64,000 nucleotides of DNA. Source: UBA8337 sp965221415. GTDB taxonomy: Bacteria > Pseudomonadota > Alphaproteobacteria > RS24. The stretch covers positions 1,488,001 through 1,552,000 of the forward strand of contig OZ244887.1 of NCBI GenBank assembly GCA_965221415.1. Direction: 5' to 3'. The notes beneath the pieces were generated by a model. That model made no database searches and was not told the origin of the DNA. It worked only from the letters and a program-made list of their open reading frames with translations. How positions within the stretch are numbered: position 1 is the stretch's first letter; each line of letters opens with the position of its first letter. Below, one piece after another: positions 35,027 through 42,774 of this stretch. The translations under genes were made by a program, and so were the position numbers.

Positions 35027-35965
35027 ATGAGCAACCGTTTTCTCAGCGCGACAGGCGCAAAATATCCTATCATTCAAGCCCCGATGGGCTGGATTGCCCG
35101 CGCGCAACTGGCATCTGCCGTATGCGATGCGGGCGGCTTGGGCATTATCGAAACCTCCTCTGGCGAGACCGAGAATTGCAAAGCCGAAATCGAAAAAATG
35201 TTCACCCTGTCAGACGCACCCTTTGGCGTGAACCTACCCATCCTATTTCTAAAAGACGATGCCATGCTGCATTATATTTGCGAGAGCGGCGTGAAATTCG
35301 TGACGACATCGGCAGGCAGTCCGGCCAAATTTATCGCCCCCCTGAAAGAAGCGGGCATCACCGTTTACCACGCCATCCCAACGGTTGAGATGGCCATTCG
35401 CTCGGTCGAAGCAGGCGTGGACGGGCTGGTCGTCGAAGGCGCAGAAGGGGGCGGATTCAAAAGCCCAGAAGAAGTTTCTTCGCTGGTTTTATTACAAGCC
35501 GTTCGAGCCGCCGTTGATGTGCCTCTCGTGGCAGCAGGCGGCATTTGCGATGGACGCGGCATGGCGGCCGCATTTGCGCTCGGCGCAGAGGCCGTCCAGA
35601 TGGGCACACGCTTTGTCTCATCTGCCGAAAGCCCCGTGCATGATAATTACAAAAGCGCCATTGTCGACGCGCCAACAACCGGCACTTATGTGCTGAATAA
35701 AAAATCAAGCCCGTGCATCCGCGCTTTGCGCACCGAGCGTACCCACAAAATCCACGAAGAAGGCACCATGCCGCCCGATACGATGAAAGGTATTCTAGAT
35801 TTATATTTCGGCGGCGATATGGAAGCCTCGGTCGGCCTTGCGGGACAAACCGCCGGCCTGATTGACGAGGTAAAACCTGTCGCAGAGATTATTAGCGAGA
35901 TGGTCGCCGAGTTCCACACCATCGCAAACCGCATGGGCGGATTGGCAGCCAATAATAGCTTCTAG
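35027..35965 (+). CDS. NAD(P)H-dependent flavin oxidoreductase (nitronate monooxygenase/FabK-like)
   Basis: A 312-residue FMN-dependent TIM-barrel protein of the nitronate monooxygenase / enoyl-ACP reductase II family. It shows the N-terminal YPIIQAPMGWIA, VPLVAAGGICDGRGMAAAF and GAEAVQMGTRFV (phosphate loop). Where characterised FabK and NMO enzymes have a catalytic His (EGxEAGGH), this protein reads VEGAEGGGF, so the activity may differ. An AAGGAGA sequence precedes the ATG. It converges on the RraA-like gene, with 3 bp between stops. Confidence 0.82.
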   Translation: MSNRFLSATGAKYPIIQAPMGWIARAQLASAVCDAGGLGIIETSSGETENCKAEIEKMFTLSDAPFGVNLPILFLKDDAMLHYICESGVKFVTTSAGSPAKFIAPLKEAGITVYHAIPTVEMAIRSVEAGVDGLVVEGAEGGGFKSPEEVSSLVLLQAVRAAVDVPLVAAGGICDGRGMAAAFALGAEAVQMGTRFVSSAESPVHDNYKSAIVDAPTTGTYVLNKKSSPCIRALRTERTHKIHEEGTMPPDTMKGILDLYFGGDMEASVGLAGQTAGLIDEVKPVAEIISEMVAEFHTIANRMGGLAANNSF

Positions 35966-35968
35966 CCC

Positions 35969-36460
35969 CTAAAGCGACAGTTCCTTATCGGCAATCACCA
36001 CGCCGTCTTCATCGGCATACACCCAGTCGCCCGACTGAATCGTCACGCCCGAAAAGGTCAGCGGTACATCATAAGTGCCAAGGTCGCGCTTCTGGCTTTT
36101 CTTCGGATGGCTGGCCAGTGCTTTAATGCCGACATTTTCCGCCGCAAGCTCCGCGCAATCGCGCACGCAGCCATGGATGATAATCCCCGCCCAGCCATTA
36201 TCGGCGGCAAGCTTGGCCAAATTGCCACCAAACAAAGCGCAATTCATCGAGCCGCCGCCATCGACAACCAGCACATGACCCGCGCCTTGCGTTTCCACAG
36301 CCGCGCGCAGCTTGGTATTGTCTTCGAAAGTCTCGAGCGTTTTAACCGGCCCATGAAAGCGCAATCGGCCACCAAAATCTCGATAACACGGTGCCAGATA
36401 ACGCAATGCGCCTTCATGCGCATCCGACAAATCCGTCGTCATCAAATCAGCAGCCATCAC
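35969..36460 (-). CDS. RraA-family protein
   Basis: A 163-residue RraA-like protein. Members either inhibit RNase E (RraA) or act as 4-hydroxy-4-methyl-2-oxoglutarate/oxaloacetate aldolases (HMG aldolase). The glycine-rich VVDGGGSMNCALFGGNLA and the GCVRDCAEL segment with the conserved Arg-Asp pair are intact. The residues that separate the two activities cannot be judged here. It lies 13 bp downstream of aceA on the same strand, so a metabolic role alongside the glyoxylate cycle is possible. Confidence 0.85.
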   Translation of the reverse strand: MMAADLMTTDLSDAHEGALRYLAPCYRDFGGRLRFHGPVKTLETFEDNTKLRAAVETQGAGHVLVVDGGGSMNCALFGGNLAKLAADNGWAGIIIHGCVRDCAELAAENVGIKALASHPKKSQKRDLGTYDVPLTFSGVTIQSGDWVYADEDGVVIADKELSL

Positions 36461-36473
36461 GCGCGTGCGCTCA

Positions 36474-38078
36474 CTAGAACTGGTTCATCGTGTTGTCTTC
36501 GCCCGAAGCCAACAGCGCCATATCACCAGAGAAGTATTCTTTGTGGTCATCGCCAATGTTCGAGCCAGCCAAGTCTTGGTGCTTGACCGACGACATGCCG
36601 CGACGAATCTCTTTGCGCTGCACATCGCGGACATAAGCCAGCATACCCAAATCACCAAAATAACCCTCGGACAGAACATCCGTCCCCAGTGCCGTATCGT
36701 GATAGGTCGGCAAAGTGATAAGGTGGTGGAAAATCCCCGCCTCGCGCGCCCCATCAGCTTGGAAACTTTGCACCAACTTGTCGGCTTCCATCGCCAACTC
36801 GCTGTCATCAAACTTAGGATCCATCAGGCCTTGTGGCTCAGATGCAGGGTCAGGATAAGCCGACACATCTTTACCCGCAGACACCCAATCGGCATGCACT
36901 TGATTGCGGAAGTTCAGCGTCCAGTTAAAGCTTGGTGAGTTATTGTAAACCAGCTTGGCATTCGGAATGACTTCGCGGATACGGCTTACCATGCCGCCGA
37001 TTTGAGCAACATGCGGCTTCTCGGTTTCAATCCACAACAAGTCTGCGCCGTTTTCCAACGCTGTGATGCAATCCAACACGCAGCGGTCTTCGCCCGTGTC
37101 GTCTTTGAAAGCATAAAGCCCGTTCGGCAACCGAACTGGCTTCATCGTCTTGCCGCCTTGCGTAATCACCTGCTCGCCTTGCTTGATATCAGACAAGTCA
37201 GAGATTTCTTCGGTTTGCAGGAAGGCATTATATTGGTCGGCCATATCGCCCGGCTTTTGCGAAACGGGAATCTTCTGGGTCAAGCCCGCACCGAGCGAGT
37301 CAGTACGCGCAACAATCACCCCATTATCGACACCAAGCTCAAGAAAAGCGTAACGCACCGCGTTGATTTTCGACAAAAAGTCCTCATGCGGCACAGTGAC
37401 TTTACCGTCTTGGTGGCCGCATTGTTTGGCATCCGAAACCTGATTTTCAATCTGGATGCAACACGCCCCCGCTTCAATCATTTTCTTGGCCAGTAAATAC
37501 GTCGCTTCTTCATTGCCAAAACCGGCATCAATATCGGCGATAATCGGCACAATATGCGTCTGGTGATTATCGATAGCCGCCATGGCCGCATCCACATCGC
37601 CGCCATTGGCACGGGCATCGTCGAGGTCAGCAAACAAATGGCGCAGCTCGCGCGCATCCGCTTGGCGCAGAAAAGTATAAATCTCTTCAATCAAACCCGA
37701 CACCGCCGTTTTTTCATGCATGGATTGGTCTGGCAGCGGCCCAAAATCTGAGCGGAGTGCCGCAACCATCCAGCCTGAGAGATAAACATAAGACTTGTCC
37801 GTCGTTTTGCGGTGACGCTTAACAGCCATCATCATTTGCTGCGCGGTAAAGCCGTGCCAACACCCCAATGACTGCGTATATTTACTGCTATCGCCGTCAT
37901 AATCGGCCATATCTTTACGCATAATATCAGCCGTGTAGCGGGCAATATCCAAACCCGTTTTGAAACGGTTTTGCATTTCCATACGCGCCGCATATTCTGG
38001 GTTAATGGCAGCCCAAGGCGTGCCACCGCCTTTGATGGTCGCCGCTTTTTGCGCAATCATATCTGTATATTTTGTCAT
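36474..38078 (-). CDS. aceA: Isocitrate lyase (long, Pseudomonas-type)
   Basis: Splits isocitrate into glyoxylate and succinate in the glyoxylate shunt, allowing growth on acetate and fatty acids. The 534 residues fit the long (about 530) subfamily. The active-site cysteine lies in AKQCGHQDGKVTVPHEDFL, and PIIADIDAGFGNEEATY supplies metal ligands. The Shine-Dalgarno GAGG lies upstream of the ATG at 38078. It is divergent from an ScfR/RamB-type regulator gene across 202 bp holding TGTAAAC boxes. Malate synthase is not in the window. Confidence 0.96.
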   Translation of the reverse strand: MTKYTDMIAQKAATIKGGGTPWAAINPEYAARMEMQNRFKTGLDIARYTADIMRKDMADYDGDSSKYTQSLGCWHGFTAQQMMMAVKRHRKTTDKSYVYLSGWMVAALRSDFGPLPDQSMHEKTAVSGLIEEIYTFLRQADARELRHLFADLDDARANGGDVDAAMAAIDNHQTHIVPIIADIDAGFGNEEATYLLAKKMIEAGACCIQIENQVSDAKQCGHQDGKVTVPHEDFLSKINAVRYAFLELGVDNGVIVARTDSLGAGLTQKIPVSQKPGDMADQYNAFLQTEEISDLSDIKQGEQVITQGGKTMKPVRLPNGLYAFKDDTGEDRCVLDCITALENGADLLWIETEKPHVAQIGGMVSRIREVIPNAKLVYNNSPSFNWTLNFRNQVHADWVSAGKDVSAYPDPASEPQGLMDPKFDDSELAMEADKLVQSFQADGAREAGIFHHLITLPTYHDTALGTDVLSEGYFGDLGMLAYVRDVQRKEIRRGMSSVKHQDLAGSNIGDDHKEYFSGDMALLASGEDNTMNQF

Positions 38079-38178
38079 CCCTCAAATCCTCACATTAGAG
38101 TTGTCTGTCAGGGTGGGCATACACAAGTGACACGCATTTGTCGAGTGAATCTTAAGCTATTGATTATATTAAAGTAAA

Positions 38179-38233
38179 AAAGTTTACATAAATTATCAAA
38201 AATATTGTAATATATGTAAACATTGTAAACTTT
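38179..38233. promoter_or_regulatory. Divergent aceA / regulator promoters with TGTAAAC operator boxes
   Basis: AAAGTTTACA (38179-38188) and TGTAAACTTT (38224-38233) form a 10-bp inverted repeat; another TGTAAAC sits at 38215-38221, nine bp before the last. On the plus strand TTTACA (38183-38188), 17 bp, then TGTAAT (38206-38211) makes a promoter for the regulator. On the minus strand TTTACA (38220-38215), 17 bp, then GATAAT (38197-38192) makes one for aceA. The boxes thus cover both -35 elements. Binding by the adjacent regulator is inferred. Confidence 0.6.
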
Positions 38234-38280
38234 CGAGGCGCAAAACAACCATAAGTCATTGATTCAAGGGACGAAATAAT

Positions 38281-39723
38281 ATGACTGAAAAAGGCCGCTT
38301 AGTAGAACGAAAATTGTTCGCTGGCGCGCGCGTGCGCCGCCTCCGACGCGACCAACGCCTCACTCAAGCCGCCATGGCCGAAGCACTCGGCATCTCGACA
38401 AGCTATCTTAACCTCATCGAACGCGACCAACGCCCGATATCAGCACAAATTCTTTTGCAACTCGTCGACGTCTTCGATATCGACCCACGCGGCCTCGCAG
38501 GCGACGAAGAAGCCCGCGCCCTAGCTCAATTGCACGAAGTATTCTCCGATCCGATGTTTCGCGACACGCCGCTTTCCAAAGCCGAGCTGAAGGACTTTGC
38601 CGCAGCGAGTCCCGCCGCCGCCGATGCCGTCGCACGCCTCTATCAAGAACTATTACAAGGACGCGCCTCCAACGCTCTTTTGGTCGAGCAGTTAGCCGGC
38701 GGCGAAACCCAAGCCAATGCCGGCGCTGTGTTAGCCCTTGATGAAGTGCGCGACTTCATTACCGCGCAGAATAATTATTTCGCCGCCTTAGATGAAGAAG
38801 CCGAACGCCTGCATGAGATGGCGATGAGCGCGCATGACGAACCATATCTGGCGTTGCGCGCGCGGCTTGATGAGCATCATCACGTGAAAACCCGCATCGC
38901 CCCCGTCGAGGTGATGGACAATACGCTGCGCCGCTATGACCGTCACCGCCAGACGATATTCCTATCGGAACTCCTCGACCAACCCGGGCGTTCTTTTCAA
39001 CTGGCGTATCAGCTCGCTTATTTTGAGCAAATGGCGATTATCGACGACATCATTGTCACCTCGAGCATGGAAAGCGATGAAGCGCGCACCGTGGCGCGTA
39101 TCTCATTAGCCAATTATTTCGCCGCCGCCGTGCTGATGCCCTATGATGCGTTTTTGAAAACGGCCGAAGCCAATCATTATGATATCACCTTGCTCGGACG
39201 GCGCTTTGGCACTAGCTTTGAGCAAGTTTGCCATCGCCTGACCACGCTGCAGCGACCGGGCGCGCGCGGGATTCCTTTTTTCCTCATTCGCGTCGACAAT
39301 GCAGGCAATGTGTCCAAGCGATTTTCAACGGGCGGGTTTCATTTTGCGCGCTTTGGCGGCACGTGTCCGCGTTGGCACGTGCATGACGCGTTTCGCATCC
39401 CCGGAAAAATATCCACCCAAACCGTGCAGATGGAAGACGGCACGCGCTATTTCTCTGTGGCGCGCACCGTCAGCCGCGATAATTCTGGCTTTGGGGTTCC
39501 CGATAATCAGTTCGCCATCGCCATGGGATGCGAAATCAAACACGCGCCGCAATTGATTTATGCCCGTGGCGCGAATCTAGAAAACGATATGGGCGACACG
39601 CCTATCGGCGTTAATTGTCGGCTCTGCGAGCGTCGCAATTGCAATCAACGCGCCACGCCATCCATCAATCGCGCCCTGCGCCTCGATGAACATGTGCGCG
39701 GCCTTTCACCATTTGACTTTTAA
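38281..39723 (+). CDS. XRE-family regulator of the ScfR/RamB (short-chain fatty acyl) type
   Basis: A 480-residue transcription factor with an N-terminal Cro/CI helix-turn-helix (about 14-70, with LTQAAMAEALGISTSYLNLIE), a central ImmA/IrrE-like segment, and the C-terminal domain of short-chain fatty acyl regulators ending in the cysteine cluster NCRLCERRNCNQRA. RamB/ScfR-type proteins respond to acetyl- or propionyl-CoA status and control aceA-like genes. Its position, divergent from aceA, fits that. An AAGGGAC sequence precedes the ATG. Autoregulation is likely because its own promoter carries the same boxes. Confidence 0.88.
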   Translation: MTEKGRLVERKLFAGARVRRLRRDQRLTQAAMAEALGISTSYLNLIERDQRPISAQILLQLVDVFDIDPRGLAGDEEARALAQLHEVFSDPMFRDTPLSKAELKDFAAASPAAADAVARLYQELLQGRASNALLVEQLAGGETQANAGAVLALDEVRDFITAQNNYFAALDEEAERLHEMAMSAHDEPYLALRARLDEHHHVKTRIAPVEVMDNTLRRYDRHRQTIFLSELLDQPGRSFQLAYQLAYFEQMAIIDDIIVTSSMESDEARTVARISLANYFAAAVLMPYDAFLKTAEANHYDITLLGRRFGTSFEQVCHRLTTLQRPGARGIPFFLIRVDNAGNVSKRFSTGGFHFARFGGTCPRWHVHDAFRIPGKISTQTVQMEDGTRYFSVARTVSRDNSGFGVPDNQFAIAMGCEIKHAPQLIYARGANLENDMGDTPIGVNCRLCERRNCNQRATPSINRALRLDEHVRGLSPFDF

Positions 39724-39748
39724 GCGCACACCACGTTAGGAAGAAGCC

Positions 39749-41257
39749 ATGAGCGAACAACCACCCAAAAAACGAGCGAAGAAGCAGAAAAAATTCAAGC
39801 CGAAAGCGCGCACCCCGCGTGGGTTTCGCGATATGACAGGCGACGCGCTGCGTCTGCAAAACAATATGATTGCCACCATCGCGCGGGTTTATGAAAATTA
39901 CGGTTTCGCCGCCCTCGATACATCGGCTTTTGAATATGCCGACGCGCTCGGCAAGTTTTTGCCCGATGACGACCGTCCCAATGAAGGCGTGTTTGCGCTC
40001 GAAGATGATGACGGCCAATGGATGAGCCTGCGCTACGACTTGACCGCCCCCTTGGCGCGTTATGTCGCCGAACATTACGATAGTCTGCCCAAGCCGTTGC
40101 GTCGTTTTCAGGTCGGCCCTGTTTGGCGCAATGAAAAACCCGGACCCGGACGCTATCGCCAATTCATGCAAATCGATGCCGACACAGTGGGCGCGGCAAC
40201 CCAAGCGGCGGACGCAGAGATTTGCATGATGGCCGCCGATTGTATGGAAGCGCTCGGCATCGCGCGCGGTGATTATGTGGTGCGCATCAATAATCGCAAA
40301 ATCATGGACGCGCTGCTGATAAGCATCGGGCTTGACCCGATGGCGGATGATTTTGAACCCCGCCGCCTGACCATTTTACGCGCCATGGATAAATATGACC
40401 GTCTGGGCATTGACGGCGTGACGGCTCTGCTGGGGGACGGTCGCAAAGATGAAAGCGGCGACTTCACCAAAGGCGCAGGCCTTGAGAGTGGGCAAATCGC
40501 GCGGGTCGCTGAGATGGTCACGATTGCCGCCACCGACCGACAAAGCGCGTTGGCCGATATGGCGCAGCTGATTGGCGACACGGAAATGGGCGCGCAAGGC
40601 TTAGCTGAACTGGCCGAGATGGACGCCTTATTCAGCGCACTGGGCTATGGCGTCGACCAATTGGCGATTGACCCGAGCGTGGTGCGCGGCCTCGGCTATT
40701 ACACTGGCCCCGTCTACGAGATTGAACTGACTTTCGAAGCGCAAGACGAAAATGGCGAAGTCGCCCGTTTCGGCTCGGTGGGCGGCGGCGGTCGTTATGA
40801 TGATTTGGTCAAACGCTTTAAGGGCGTTGAAATCCCCGCAACGGGCATCTCGATTGGGGTCAGTCGCTTGGCCGCCGCGCTCAGTTTGCTCGGCGAGGGG
40901 GCGGCAAACGAGGCAAGCCCGCTTGTCGTGGTGACGGTGATGGACAAACAAACCCGCCCCGAGCTGATGGCATTGGTACGCACGCTTCGCGATGCGGGAT
41001 TGCGCGCCGAGCTTTATATGGGCGACGGCGCGATGAAAGCGCAACTGCGCTATGCCGATGCGCGCGGGGCGCGGCTGGTGATTATCGAAGGCGAAGACGA
41101 ACGCGCCGCCGGTGTCGTGACCGTGAAAGATTTGCAATTGGGCGCGGAAATGTCGGCGGAGATTGCCGATAATGCCAAATGGCGCGCCTCTGAACACGCG
41201 CAGCAGCAAGTCGCGAAAGAGGGTTTGGCGGCAAAATTGAAAGAATTAATTTCATAA
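39749..41257 (+). CDS. hisS: Histidyl-tRNA synthetase, alphaproteobacterial type
   Basis: A class II aminoacyl-tRNA synthetase of 502 residues with a Lys/Arg-rich N-terminal extension (about 6-24). Motif 2 reads VGPVWRNEKPGPGRYRQFMQ and is followed by IDADTVG; motif 3 is near GGGGRYDDL and GISIGVSRL; the C-terminal anticodon-binding domain begins near 400. The RNEKPGPGRYRQF loop is that of the divergent alphaproteobacterial HisRS clade, which recognises tRNA-His lacking the extra G at -1. It is 122 bp upstream of hisZ. Confidence 0.96.
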   Translation: MSEQPPKKRAKKQKKFKPKARTPRGFRDMTGDALRLQNNMIATIARVYENYGFAALDTSAFEYADALGKFLPDDDRPNEGVFALEDDDGQWMSLRYDLTAPLARYVAEHYDSLPKPLRRFQVGPVWRNEKPGPGRYRQFMQIDADTVGAATQAADAEICMMAADCMEALGIARGDYVVRINNRKIMDALLISIGLDPMADDFEPRRLTILRAMDKYDRLGIDGVTALLGDGRKDESGDFTKGAGLESGQIARVAEMVTIAATDRQSALADMAQLIGDTEMGAQGLAELAEMDALFSALGYGVDQLAIDPSVVRGLGYYTGPVYEIELTFEAQDENGEVARFGSVGGGGRYDDLVKRFKGVEIPATGISIGVSRLAAALSLLGEGAANEASPLVVVTVMDKQTRPELMALVRTLRDAGLRAELYMGDGAMKAQLRYADARGARLVIIEGEDERAAGVVTVKDLQLGAEMSAEIADNAKWRASEHAQQQVAKEGLAAKLKELIS

Positions 41258-41363
41258 ATAATGAATTATGAAGTATTTTTCTTTTAGTTTTTGAAAAATG
41301 AACTTCATTTAATATGAATTATATGTTTTTTAACATTATTATTCTTGACATATGAATTCATAT
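41251..41363. promoter_or_regulatory. Cluster of ATGAA/TTCAT inverted repeats before hisZ (candidate operators)
   Basis: Four dyads are packed between hisS and hisZ. TTCATAA (41251-41257) pairs with TTATGAA (41266-41272). AAATGAA-C-TTCATTT is at 41296-41310. ATATGAATTATAT (41312-41324) is the palindrome less one base. ATATGAATTCATAT at 41350-41363 is a perfect 14-bp palindrome lying in the hisZ promoter spacer. In all, five ATGAA and three TTCAT half-sites occur in about 120 bp. I infer autoregulation by the HTH domain encoded immediately downstream. Confidence 0.6.
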
Positions 41364-41373
41364 TTTATAAATA
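41345..41373 (+). promoter_or_regulatory. hisZ promoter, predicting a leaderless mRNA
   Basis: A consensus TTGACA lies at 41345-41350. Downstream are TATAAA (41366-41371, 15-bp spacer) or TAAATA (41368-41373, 17-bp spacer). The ATG is at 41380, so transcription should start at or beside it, and no Shine-Dalgarno is visible. The perfect palindrome occupies the spacer, ideal for repression. Confidence 0.6.
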
Positions 41374-41379
41374 AACCCT

Positions 41380-42774
41380 ATGGAAGATGTAAACCAAGCT
41401 CCAATATCGGCGCGCCTCAGCTCAGCCGATGACGTGATTGACGCTCTCGGCGGCACAAAAAAAGTCGCGCAATTGCTCAATGTCGGCGCATCGTCAGTGT
41501 CGAATTATCGCAAAAGCGGCTTTCCCGCCCGCACGCATTTCGCTCTGTCGAAAATCTGCACCGAACACGGCCTCGATGTCGCCGATGCCGTGTTTGGCGG
41601 CATCAATTGGGACAAACCCACCACACCACGCGCCGCATCAATGAACACAACAAGTAACGCGGGGGGCATATCTGGCAACGCGCTCGATTTATTCGTGGCA
41701 AACGGCTTTACCCCCCTCGACACGCCGATGTTGCAACCCGCCGCCCCATTCATCGACCGCATGGGCGGCGAAATGCAGCGCAGGCTCTACACATTCAACG
41801 ACCCTGCGGGCGAACAATTATGCTTGCGCCCCGACCTCACCATCCCGACCGCGCTGGACTATATCGCCCAAAAGCGCACGGGCACGGCGCGCTATTGCTA
41901 TCAGGGAACAGCCTTTCGCTACCAACCGCGCGGCTCTGGCAAGCCAGAAGAATTTACCCAGCTTGGCCTCGAAATCATCGGCGGGGAAAAATCAAACCAC
42001 GACACATATGAAATTCTAAGTCTTATCCTTGATCAGATTGCCGCTGCAGGGCTTACCAAGATTCAACTGAACGAACAACACGTCACGGATTATGGAATGT
42101 TGTCCTCTTTCCTCAATACACTCAGCCTGTCTAAAAATGTCAGAGCCAAAATCAAACGTTATATCAATTCTGTGGATAATCTAGAAGATATAGCACGTCT
42201 TTTGGCCGAAGATAGCAAGCGCACAAAATTGGCACGTACCTCCACCCCCTATCTTGACCCGCAACATATTGACCCAGAGAAAATTATTGCTGGCCGTGCA
42301 GGCGCAGAGATTAGGCAACGGATGAGCAAAAGAAATACCGATGCGGAAGACATCCCCATTCCAGATGATACGCGTGACCAATTGTTAGAATACATCAGTT
42401 CTTTACAAAATAATCGCGACACGAGAGAAACTTGGCTAAGCAACTGGGGAGATTCCTCTAAAATAAAAAATGATACTTTCAGCTCTACCTTCCATAAGAA
42501 TCTTGAATTCTATGCCACACATGCGTCAATCAACCCTGAGGAATTCAGCACTGAAAACCCACAATTGGAGCAAGTGTTTAATCAAAAACTTGCTTATTAC
42601 ACTGGATTTTCATTCGAGATTCGCGCGACTGCGCTCGGCACAGATAATATCATCGCGACGGGCGGGCGCTATGACGATTTACTGCACAGCCTTGGTGCTG
42701 ATGCTTCAATTCCTGCTGTCGGCGGGGCGATTATGCTCGAGCGGCTTGCCGAAGCTGTGGCGGCCAGCACATGA
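41380..42774 (+). CDS. hisZ: HisZ (ATP-phosphoribosyltransferase regulatory subunit) with N-terminal HTH domain
   Basis: A 464-residue fusion. Residues about 15-70 form a Cro/YdaS-like helix-turn-helix (GGTKKVAQLLNVGASSVSNY). A linker (about 72-95) leads to a HisRS-like HisZ core with FVANGFTPLDTPML, LYTFNDPAGEQLCLRPDLT, YCYQGTAFRYQP and, near the end, ATGGRYDDLLHSLG. HisZ activates HisG and carries histidine feedback. Residues about 207-410 are encoded by AT-rich DNA (35-43% GC in three 60-base rows) with AGA/AGG codons, unlike the flanks (65% at 41881-41940). The 3' end overlaps hisG by 4 nt. The HTH fusion is unusual; a DNA-binding role is inferred. Confidence 0.85.
   Translation: MEDVNQAPISARLSSADDVIDALGGTKKVAQLLNVGASSVSNYRKSGFPARTHFALSKICTEHGLDVADAVFGGINWDKPTTPRAASMNTTSNAGGISGNALDLFVANGFTPLDTPMLQPAAPFIDRMGGEMQRRLYTFNDPAGEQLCLRPDLTIPTALDYIAQKRTGTARYCYQGTAFRYQPRGSGKPEEFTQLGLEIIGGEKSNHDTYEILSLILDQIAAAGLTKIQLNEQHVTDYGMLSSFLNTLSLSKNVRAKIKRYINSVDNLEDIARLLAEDSKRTKLARTSTPYLDPQHIDPEKIIAGRAGAEIRQRMSKRNTDAEDIPIPDDTRDQLLEYISSLQNNRDTRETWLSNWGDSSKIKNDTFSSTFHKNLEFYATHASINPEEFSTENPQLEQVFNQKLAYYTGFSFEIRATALGTDNIIATGGRYDDLLHSLGADASIPAVGGAIMLERLAEAVAAST

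Noticed and set aside
40628..41209. 193-codon antisense frame within hisS
   Set aside because: It is a shadow of hisS codon bias: low complexity, no family resemblance, no ribosome binding site.
41641..42774. Translation of a plain HisZ from an internal ATG at 41641
   Set aside because: No Shine-Dalgarno or promoter is visible there, whereas the promoter and ATG at 41380 fit well; it cannot be excluded fully.
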